A program made the position numbers and the translations under genes. The notes below the pieces were generated by a model. It searched no databases. It saw nothing but the letters and a program-made list of their open reading frames with translations, and had not been told where the DNA came from. Below, piece after piece: positions 15,124 to 23,800 of a DNA stretch of 36,414 nt; position 1 is the stretch's first letter, and the number at the start of each line of letters is the position of its first letter. The DNA is from Methanobacteriota archaeon (GTDB taxonomy: Archaea; Thermoplasmatota; E2; JACPAO01), in contig JACPAO010000064.1 in NCBI GenBank assembly GCA_016180755.1, positions 1-36,414 of the forward strand, given 5' to 3'.

Positions 15124-15516
15124 CTAGTCGGCCCACGTTTCGACGCGGACCCCTGGGAAGGAACCGAAATCCTTCACGTTTCGCGTGACGATGGACGCCC
15201 CTTCGGCCGCGGCGATGCTTCCAATTAAGGTGTCCATTACGGCAACCATCGCGCCGCGTCGCTTGTGCTCGCGCCGGATGACGCCGAACGCGCGGGCCGC
15301 ACGCGGCCCGAACGGCAGGAGCCGCAGCCGGGACAGAAGTTGGTCAACCTTGGACAGCGCCTCGTCGGGTCGGCTTGCGCCCGCCGCGCCCTCAAAGAGT
15401 TCGGCCGCGTTGAGGGTCGTCGTGAACGCGTCGTCCCCCAAGGTTTGGAAGACCTCCACCGCCTTCGGGTGTCCGCGGAGGAACCCGATGAGAAGGTCGC
15501 TGTCGAGGATCTTCAA
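15124..15516 (-). CDS. vapC: PIN-domain toxin, VapC type
   Basis: This 130-residue PIN-domain ribonuclease toxin has the acidic active-site residues in place: Asp5 (KILDSD), Glu39 (NAAELFEG), Asp95 (VMDTLIG) and Asp116 (VKDFG). VapC toxins cleave tRNA or rRNA when freed from the antitoxin. The start is a TTG at 15516 that overlaps the antitoxin stop (TTGA), so translation is coupled and weak-start throttled. It is convergent with the membrane regulator gene, with 5 bp between stops. Confidence 0.9.
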   Translation of the reverse strand: MKILDSDLLIGFLRGHPKAVEVFQTLGDDAFTTTLNAAELFEGAAGASRPDEALSKVDQLLSRLRLLPFGPRAARAFGVIRREHKRRGAMVAVMDTLIGSIAAAEGASIVTRNVKDFGSFPGVRVETWAD

Positions 15517-15743
15517 AGCTCCACCTTCCGGAAACGCGACGCCTTGCGGTTGGCGTAGATGTCGTCCGTGATGCGCTTCGCCTCTTCGTCCGAAATCTTC
15601 CACGACCCAGCGAGTTCCAGGATGGCATTCTTTCGGGCCGTTTCGCCGAGGCGGCGGATCGCTTCCGAGAAGGATTCTGCTGGACGTTTCAAGGCTCGGA
15701 GCAGGTCGTAAACGTCGTCGGCAACCGAGATTTGACGTGTCAC
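15513..15743 (-). CDS. vapB: VapB-type antitoxin (UPF0330/PF02697-like)
   Basis: This 76-residue antitoxin precedes and overlaps vapC. Its N-terminal half (QISVADDVYDLLRALKR followed by SFSEAIRRL) matches the pattern of the short archaeal antitoxins of the PF02697 kind. The C-terminal part is basic and probably wraps the toxin. The GTG at 15743 lies about 24 bp from a strong TATA box, so the message is probably leaderless. AT-rich palindromes at the promoter are the likely autoregulatory operator. Confidence 0.8.
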   Translation of the reverse strand: MTRQISVADDVYDLLRALKRPAESFSEAIRRLGETARKNAILELAGSWKISDEEAKRITDDIYANRKASRFRKVEL

Positions 15744-15745
15744 CA

Positions 15746-15772
15746 ATATCGATATGTGTGTCGATATATATT
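15746..15772. promoter_or_regulatory. Bidirectional TATA/operator between vapB and the Asn-synthase-like gene
   Basis: The palindrome ATATCGATAT (15746-15755) is followed by TCGATATATATT (15761-15772). The second element holds the TATA box used by vapB and, in the other direction, probably by the asparagine-synthase-like gene. The repeated TCGATAT halves suit binding by the VapBC complex. Confidence 0.6.
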
Positions 15773-15795
15773 GACATTTGCCCTCATCAGGGCCT

Positions 15796-15814
15796 CCTGG
15801 CGTACCTCGCCAGG
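15796..15814 (+). repeat. Perfect 7-bp inverted repeat before the Asn-synthase-like start
   Basis: CCTGGCG-TACCT-CGCCAGG ends 2 bp before the GTG at 15817 and begins about where transcription should start. It could be an operator or a 5'-terminal mRNA hairpin that limits initiation. Confidence 0.55.
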
Positions 15815-15816
15815 CT

Positions 15817-16713
15817 GTGACCGCGGAATTCCCCATACGCCGTCTCCACGACGCCCTCGACGGCGCTGCCGTGCGCGCCCTCCGCCGCCAGGACTCCATC
15901 GCCATCGCGGTGAGCGGCGGGCTCGACTCGAGCATCCTCGCGGCGCTCATCGCCCAACACGCCGACGTGACCGTCCAGCTCGTCACCGTGAGCGTGCCGG
16001 GCGCCGTCGATTCGCAACGCGCGCGCCTCCTCGCCGAGCATCTGGGACGCCCTCTCCTCGAGGTCGTCATGACCGCGCCGCGCCTCGAGGCGCTCCTACC
16101 CGAGATCGTCCCCCTCATCGGAACCTCGCGCGTCGATCCCGCGCGCGCCCAGGAATGGGGCATCCCGCCGGAGAGCGCGTTCGTGAGCCCGCTTCTTACC
16201 GGCTGGGAGGTCCCGCTCTTCGTCGCGGCGCGCGAGGCGCGACCATACGCGAAGCGCCTCGTCGTGGGCCAAGGTGCCGACGAATGGTTCGGCGGCTACG
16301 CAAGGTACGCAGGCCTCGAGGGGGACGAACTCATCCTCGCCCTCGACCGCGACCGGGAGGCCCTCGACCGCGACGTCCTCCCCGTCGAGGCCCGGATCGG
16401 GAAGCACCACGCGGTCCAGGTCCACTACCCGTACCTCGACGCGGGCGTGCGCGGCGTCGCCCGCAACCTCCCCCCCTCGGCCCTCGTCGATGGCGCCGAC
16501 CGGAAGGTCGCGCTGCGCGAGGTCGCACGCATCCTCGGCCTTCCCGAGGCGATCGTCTCGGTGCCCAAGACGGCCGCCCAGTACGGCTCGGGCGTCGCGG
16601 GCCTCCTCGCGGGACTCGCGAAGAAGGCCGGCCTCCACCAGAACGAGTACCTCACGCGCATGCTCACGAGCGCAGGATCGGCGAGCTCCACGACTTCCGC
16701 ACGTAGTGCTTGA
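15817..16713 (+). CDS. Stand-alone asparagine-synthase-like ATP-pyrophosphatase domain
   Basis: This 298-residue protein carries the C-terminal (synthetase) domain of asparagine synthase without the N-terminal glutaminase. The PP-loop SGGLDSS lies at 33-39, and GQGADEWFGGYARY (near 155) and VHYPYLDAGV (near 206) match the conserved GEGADELFGGY- and PFLD-type motifs. It could use ammonia directly, pair with a separate amidotransferase, or adenylate another substrate; the true substrate is open. A TTG at 15778 is an earlier in-frame start, but it is close to the TATA box, so I prefer the GTG at 15817. Its last 50 bp overlap the convergent ATPase gene. Confidence 0.75.
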   Translation: MTAEFPIRRLHDALDGAAVRALRRQDSIAIAVSGGLDSSILAALIAQHADVTVQLVTVSVPGAVDSQRARLLAEHLGRPLLEVVMTAPRLEALLPEIVPLIGTSRVDPARAQEWGIPPESAFVSPLLTGWEVPLFVAAREARPYAKRLVVGQGADEWFGGYARYAGLEGDELILALDRDREALDRDVLPVEARIGKHHAVQVHYPYLDAGVRGVARNLPPSALVDGADRKVALREVARILGLPEAIVSVPKTAAQYGSGVAGLLAGLAKKAGLHQNEYLTRMLTSAGSASSTTSARSA

Positions 16714-17686
16714 GCAAGGGGTCCCGCACGCGGTAGACGCCGCGGTCGGTGCGTTCGACGACGCGATGGGCCTCGACGAGGCGGCCGAGCAGGACGACCA
16801 CGTTCTTGGGCTCGAGGCCGAGCCGCTGCGCGATGACGGTGGGCGAGCTCTCGTCGTAGAGGCACATCGCGACGAAGATGTCCCGCATGAGGCCCCGGAG
16901 CGAGGCCCACGCGCCCATCGGGCCGTTGGGAAGATGCTCGACGACCTCCGCGAGGGCCGCCTCCGCCTCCGTGGCGCCAAGGTGCCGCGCGCCGGTCGCG
17001 AGGGCGCCGAGCCAGGCGGCCTCCCCGAGCCGCTGCAGGTCCGCGGGGCCCCCGCGGGAGAACTCGTAGAAGATGTCGAGGGCCTCCTCGCCCACTGCGA
17101 GGCCTGCAGCCTGGAAGCGTCGGCGCAGGAAGTCCGCGGCGGTCGCTTCGCTGAAGGGCCGAAGCGCCACCTGGGCGTCCGCGAAGGGTGCGAGGGTCGT
17201 CGCGTCCCCGGTGAGAAGGACGTGGTAGGGGAGGCGGTCGAGGAGGACGTAGATGTCGGCAAGTAGGGAAGGATCCAGGCTGGCGAGGGCGTGGGCGTTG
17301 TCAAGGACGAGCAGTCCTCGCTGGCCCTTCGCGGGAAGGGCGAGGTCGGCGTAGACGGCCCCCGGGGGCCGGTCGGGGGCGGTTGGAGCGTCGACGCCCA
17401 GCGCGGTGGCCAAGAGCCGGAAGAAGCCTGCCCTCGAGGCCGGCCAGACGCGGGAGCAGTCGAGGTGGGCGCGGGGCGAGGGCAAGGAGGGGCCGATTCC
17501 CAGGACCAGGCTCGTCAAGCCCGACTCGGGCGCGCCGGTAAGGGCGAGGCGGGCAGGCCTCCTGCCTGAAAAGCCCTGCACCAGTAGGCGCCGTTCCTCC
17601 TCGAAGCCGTACAAGTATGTTCCGGCCATGGTCGGGGGAATCGGTCCGGCGGTGTAGAAGGGGCCCTGCGTGTGGAACAACTCCAA
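16664..17686 (-). CDS. Archaeal AAA-type ATPase with C-terminal winged helix and degenerate P-loop
   Basis: This 340-residue protein has the layout of archaeal STAND/ORC-like ATPases. A short N-terminal lead (GPFYTAGPIPP) precedes a P-loop position reading GAPESGLTS (51-59), then a Walker B LLVLDN (125-130), a helical lid and a C-terminal winged-helix region (SPTVIAQRLGLEPKNVVVLL) ending near RDPLLKHYV. The invariant Walker A lysine is Leu here, so ATP hydrolysis may be lost. It starts at TTG 17686; the ATG at residue 20 is an alternative but would drop the conserved lead. It is divergent from the giant surface protein gene, so it might regulate it. Inference only. Confidence 0.72.
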   Translation of the reverse strand: MELFHTQGPFYTAGPIPPTMAGTYLYGFEEERRLLVQGFSGRRPARLALTGAPESGLTSLVLGIGPSLPSPRAHLDCSRVWPASRAGFFRLLATALGVDAPTAPDRPPGAVYADLALPAKGQRGLLVLDNAHALASLDPSLLADIYVLLDRLPYHVLLTGDATTLAPFADAQVALRPFSEATAADFLRRRFQAAGLAVGEEALDIFYEFSRGGPADLQRLGEAAWLGALATGARHLGATEAEAALAEVVEHLPNGPMGAWASLRGLMRDIFVAMCLYDESSPTVIAQRLGLEPKNVVVLLGRLVEAHRVVERTDRGVYRVRDPLLKHYVRKSWSSPILRS

Positions 17687-17729
17687 AGTTTACGACGTGT
17701 TGCTTGTACTAATCGTATGTCGTATTAGT

Positions 17730-17841
17730 TATAAGGAATTTCGGTTCTCTCTTGAGAAAACGGTCAAACAAAAGGCGAACCTTAATCTTGTTCGCCTTCG
17801 ATTGAAGGGAATACCGGCAATCTTCCCTGGAGGGATCCCCC
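17730..17841 (+). promoter_or_regulatory. Promoter and leader of the giant surface-protein gene
   Basis: A TTATAAG TATA box (17730-17736) predicts transcription from about 17758 and a leader of about 85 nt. The leader contains a perfect 9-bp inverted repeat, AAGGCGAAC (17772-17780) and GTTCGCCTT (17790-17798), with a 9-nt AT-rich spacer. A Shine-Dalgarno GGAGGGAT lies at 17829-17836, a few bases before the TTG start at 17842. The region is strikingly AT-rich compared with its surroundings. Confidence 0.6.
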
Positions 17842-20800
17842 TTGGCTAAACCAGCTAATACGACAAAGAAATTGTACACAGTATTTGTAGTCGCGGCCCT
17901 GCTCGCGTCGTCAATTCTACTTATCGGCTCGGGGAACGACTCGAACGCCGTCGCCCAGACCGCCCCCGCGCTCCAGATCACTGCGCTCGACTACACGACC
18001 CTCCCCACCGAGATGTTCGGCGACGGCGCGGCCGTCCACGTCAAGCTCATCGACTCCGCCAAGGACACGACTGACCTCCCCGACAAGGTCACCGGCGTCT
18101 CCGTGAAGTCCGTGACGTCGGGCGGCGCCGCCCTCGACCCCCAGGGGGCCAGCGGAACCCCATGGACGATCGACCTCATCGAGACGGGCTACCACACGGG
18201 TGTCTTCGTCGGCTCCTTCATCGTCGCGACCGCCCCCGGCTGCACGACGCCCGGCGCCTCGCCCGCACCCCTGTGCCCGCCCGTGAAGACCCACCCCCAT
18301 TACGGCAAGATCTTCGGCGACGGCATCCTCAAGGTCGCGGCGAACGCCAAGATCACGGTCTCGAAGGACTCGCTGACAGATGACGTCTCCTGGCGGGTCG
18401 CGGACGACTCGACCGCGACGGCCGCCGTGGTCGCGCCCGTGCCGGCCCCCGCGGGCTTCCCGCCCGTCATCCCCGGGTACGGGATCCAGATCGGCTTCCG
18501 CGTCTTCGACGCCGACCTCCACGCGACGACTTCGCTCGACGTGTACCCCGCGGCCGGCGTGCCCTCGCTCCTGCGCGTCTTCTCCGACAGCGACCCCACC
18601 GGCGAAGTGGTAACGCTCGTCGAGAGCAAGGACCAGAGCGCGACCGTGACGACGCCCGTGCCGACGCCCGGCGCAAGCAAGGCCGACGGAGGCTATTTCT
18701 TCGGCACCATAGGTTTCGAGGCGAGCGCCGTGCCCGCGAACGGCAAGGTGTTCGTCCAGCATGGGGACCGCGTCCAGGCCGTGCTCACGGACCTTCGCGG
18801 CACAAACGGGCTCGCGCGCACCCTCGAGCTGCCGCGGGACCTCGTCGCCTCGTTCAATTCCTGGACCTTCCAGACGTCGAGCGAAGGAAGCGTCGGTTTC
18901 GCAGGCGACCCGTACTTCGGGGCGGACGCCGTTCCGGCCGGCGGCGACGGTTTCTTCGAGACCCAACCCGTCCTCTTCGTGTTCGACGTCGACGAGTCGG
19001 TCCAGAACGCGGGGCGCGACACCGTCGTCGTCAAGGTGACGACGACGAGCGACAGCGTGGGAAGCTGCGTCGAGCTCACCGAGCTCGGAGGGGGCAGCGG
19101 CCTGTTCTTCGGAAACTTGGTCGTCGTGACGACGGACCAGGCGCAGGTTCCAACGAGCGCCGCGAACGCCCGCCACCCGCCGCCTTCGACGCCCTTTGGC
19201 GGCGGATGCCCGAACCAAGGACCTTGGGTCCGCGCGGCGAACGGCGACCGCCTCAACGCCCAGTACACCGACCTCACGGACTTCGGCGGCGTCACGCAGA
19301 CGCGGACCGCCCTGTCCCGGTTCTTCACCGTCCAAACGGCCTGCGTCCAACTCGGCCCCGACGGATGCGCCGCCTCGACCGGCCCGACCGGCCGCCTCGT
19401 CGGCGCAACGGGTTCCCACAACGTGATCGTCGTCGACCCCGACGCGAACCTCGACCCCCTCGTCCAAGAGCAAGTCACGGTCAAAGTGAAGTCCACGAGC
19501 GATCCCTCTTCCCTCAGCGTCACGCTCACCGAGATCCCGGAGAACAGCGGTCGCTTCATCGGGAACTTCCAGTTCGGGGACTCGACCGGCGCCGGCCGCC
19601 TGCGGGTCACCGACCGGGACCAGGTCGTCGTCGAGTACGACGACGCGCGCCGTGCCGACGGGACCCGTGGGATTGTGCGCTCCAACCTGGTCACCTGGCG
19701 CGACGCGACCGACGGCCAGGTGTTCCTGGACGCGCCCTACTACGTGAAGCAGGCCACGGGCACCTCGTACGGCACGGCAGCCAACGTCATGATCCTCGAC
19801 GCCGACCAGAACGACCCCTACCTGCGCGACGTCGTGAGCGTCAGCATGGTCGACCTCGACAGTGGGCAGGGCGTCACGTACGCGAACGTGCTCGAGACGG
19901 GAATCGACACCGGGATGTTCCATGTCGAGGTCCCGTTCGGCACCGGGACCGTGGGCGGCGTTCCACGCTTCGACCCCGGCACGCTCGTCACCGACAACAA
20001 CGACGACCTGCGCGCCGAGTACTCGGACCCCGTCGCCGACGACGGGACGCCGAAGACGTTTGCGTCGCCGAACGCGAAGTGGCTCGTGGGTAGCGCTTTG
20101 AGCCGGCTGGAGACCGCGACGGGCGAGCGGCTCACCTCCATCTACATCGGCACCGCGGCCCCCCAAAGCCTCGACCTCACGGTCAAGGTGGCCGTCTACA
20201 GCTCCACGCCCGTCACGTCGATCGGCGTCCACTCCTCCCGCTGCAGCACGGACGTCCCGGTGACGCTGTCCCCCTCGGGTGACCGGTTCGTCGGCGACCT
20301 CATCCTCACCACCGACCCGGGAACCGCGGGCGACCAGGCCGCCCGGTGCACGGCGCTGCGCCAGGGCTCACCGGCCAAGCTCGGCGTGAACGTTGGCGAC
20401 GGCCAGGTCGTGCAGATCACCGGCGACACCGCGAACATCGCCGTCTCGCGCGCCCGGGCAACGACCGGCTACGACTTCCTCGACGCCTCGGGCGGCCCCC
20501 TCCTTCGCGCGTTCGGCCGCGTCGCGCCCGTTGGGCTGCGCATCGTCGGCAGCGCCCAGAACGAGGACTCCTCCGCCCGCGACGTCGGCGTCCTGCAGAT
20601 TTTCCCGCGCGGCGCGATCCTTAGCCCGGCCGATGCGGACGTCATCAACGTCGTCGCCGTGGAGACCGGCTCCGATACGAACACGTTCCTCACCTCGTTC
20701 GGTTTCGGCGCCGTCTCGAGCGGGGCGGCCCAGGTGGTTCGGGCGAACATCCCCACGACCGCCCAGGTGCCCCGGGACGTGCAGAACGGCCGGCAGCTGC

Positions 20801-23800
20801 CCGGCGCCAACATCCGTGCGAAACTCATGAACGACCCGGCCGTGGAAGGCGTATACTGGTACCCGGCGACCGACCCCTCGTTTTCCCCGACCGCGGCGGG
20901 AAGCCTCTCCGGCAAGCCCCGAGTCCGGATCGTGGACGACGAGTCGACGGGGTACGTCTTCGGCGAGACCCTCCAAGGCAGCGGTGTGGCGGCGTACACG
21001 CTGGCCTCGAGCTCCGTCGAGGCCTCCCACGTGATCGTGTCCGTGACGCGCGCCGAGACGACGCCCAGCCCAAGCGAGCACACGGTCGGCGCCGTGGCGG
21101 AGGGCTCGTTGCGGCCGATCCTCGACAGGAACCGGGACGGCGTCCTATCCTGCGCCGACGTGACCCTTTCGCCGAGCACGGCCACCTGCAGCAGCACGGA
21201 GGCCGATCTGGTAGCCGGCGTGGTCAAGTACAGCACGCCGTCGTGCACGCCCTCCTTGACGCAGCAGTGCGCTTCGTTCGAGGTCCAGTACGAATACCAG
21301 GCGATCCCGTCGACATCGCTCGCGAGCCCCAACAACGACGGGTTCCACTATCGCCAGACCCTCGCGAACCAAATCACGTTCGGCGAGGCCATCCCCACCG
21401 GCCGGACGATCTCCGTGGACTACCGTGTGACGTCCATGATGGTTGCGGTCGGAAGCGAGAACGGCGGCGAACAGGAGCAGATCCCCTTTGTCCTCATCCG
21501 CACCAACACGGCCCAGGCGAATGACCCGATGCAATACGAGGCGCAGATCACGGTCGAGGCGTTGGCGGTCGCGAGCAACCAGGCCGTCAAGGTCACCGGG
21601 GGGGCCACCACCCACCAGGACCGGCTCGTCGTGAGCTACGCCGACCCGCACATGGTCGATGGCCTTCCGGGCGTGAGCTCGTCGTCCCACTTCCGCAACC
21701 GCGTGGCGACCGTCGACTGGCTCGAGACCGAGACGGGCACGCTGTCGTTCCGCAAGAGCGACTTCAGCGGGGCGGCGCCCTCGCCGTTCTTCGGCCCCTT
21801 CGTCCCCGTGGAGGTCCGGGACCTCGACTTCGATTCGACCGGCGATCCGGACTCGTTCCTCATCACGGCCCGCAATGCCGCCAACGCCCAGGACACCGTC
21901 GCGGTCGCCGTCCGCGAGACAGGGACGCGCACAGGCCTCTTCCGCGGGCTCGTTCCGGTGGTACCTGGAACGCCGGTATCGGGTGACGGATCCATCAACA
22001 TCGCGGGCGGCTCCGGGGCCATTGTGGTCTCGTACACCGACCCGCAAAGCGTCACCGGCACGACCGTCACGCCGGCGATCAGCATCGGCTGGCGGCCCTC
22101 CGCGACCGGTTTCGTCGTGGTCTCGGGCTCCCCCGCGGTCCCTTCGACGAACCCCGGCCCGCCCGTCCCGCCGGTCACCCTCAAGGGTTCCTCGGACGCC
22201 CTCTACATCCGTGTCACCGATGGCGACCGCAACCTCGACGACAACTTCATCGACCAGCTGACGGTGAACGTGTTCTCCTTCGCCGACCCGGCCGGCGAGA
22301 CCATCACGCTCCTCGAGGACGGGCCGCGGACGAACAGTTTCGTCTCCGCGGGCGTGCGCTTCGAGACGTCGCTCGTGGCTGGCAACGGCAAGGTCTTCGC
22401 GCCCGACTTCGCGGGCGGAGGCGAGACGATCCGCGTCCGGTACGTGGATCCGCTCAACCAGGTCGGGCTGCGCGTGACGGAGGAGCCTCCCGCGACCATC
22501 TCGTGGGACCGGACCTTCGACACGCAGATCGCGTTCAACCGGGAGTTCTACATCGGGTTCGATCCCACGATTTCCCCCGACCCGAACGGGGTCCACGCGA
22601 ACACCCTCATGCAGGACGTCACCGTGCTGGTGGCGGACGGCGACCTCAATCAGCTCGCCGGCACGGTGGAGCGGCACTCGACCCGCCTCAAGCTCGGTAG
22701 GCTCGACGCGAGCGGTGAGTTCGTAGCGGGAACCGACAAGACGTTCGAGATCGTGGAGGTCGGCGCGAACACGGGCGTGTTCTTCGGCCGCGCCACCTTC
22801 AAGAACTCGGCCGCGAGCGACCCCGAGGATGCCCCCATCACGTCCACGGCCAAGACCGGCCGCGTCGGCATGACCCCTGATCTTACGAACGCGCGCCTGA
22901 GGGCCCGCGTCGTCGACGATTTCGGCGCGGCCGGCGACTCGCTGGTCTTCGTCCGGGACGCCGACTGGTTCCGTCCCGGGTTCGGCGTCATCAAGCTCGA
23001 CCGGGCCGGGTACAACGTCATCACCCAGCAGCCCGAGATCAGCGTCTGGGACGCCCACCGCGACACGGACCCCACGGGGACCGGGACGGCGGACACGCTC
23101 TCCGTCACGGTGAAGTCGAACGAGAACCCGACCGGCATCTCGCTCACTCTTACGGAGACGGCCGTGCACAGCGGCCTCTTCAAGGGCAAAGTCACGTTGA
23201 GCCAGGCCGCGACCCCGGCCGCAGGAGCCATCAAGGTCCGCAACAACGACGTCCTCCAGGCGGTCTACGCGGACCAGAACCCGACGGGCAGCCGCACGGC
23301 CTCCGCGACGATCGCGATCGGCGACACGACGCCGCCGGTAACGAGCCTCGTCACGTCCCCGGCCGTGGCCGATGGCCTGCGCGGCGTGTTCAAGACGAAG
23401 CCCTTGGTATCGTTCACGGCGAGCGAGCCCATCCAGAAGACCTTCTACCGGATCGGCACCGGCGCGACGCAGGAGTTCCCCCAAGGCGGGACCGCGTTCG
23501 AGCTCGGCGAGGGATCCCACCTCGTGAAGTTCTGGAGCATCGACTCCGTCGGCAACACGGAGGCGGACCCGAACCGCACCGTGGAAGTCGACCTCACCAA
23601 TCCGACCCAGGCGCTCTCCGGGCTCCGCGGGGCCGCGGACGCCGGGGGCAAGGTCACCCTCAACTGGACCGCGCCCGCCGCCACGACGAACCCGTTCGAC
23701 TTCTTCGAGTACGTCGTGTTCCGCGACGGCGGCGCGACGCCCCTGGGCGCGGTGTCGCAGCCGAACTTCACGGACTCGACCGTGAACGACGAGCAGGCTC

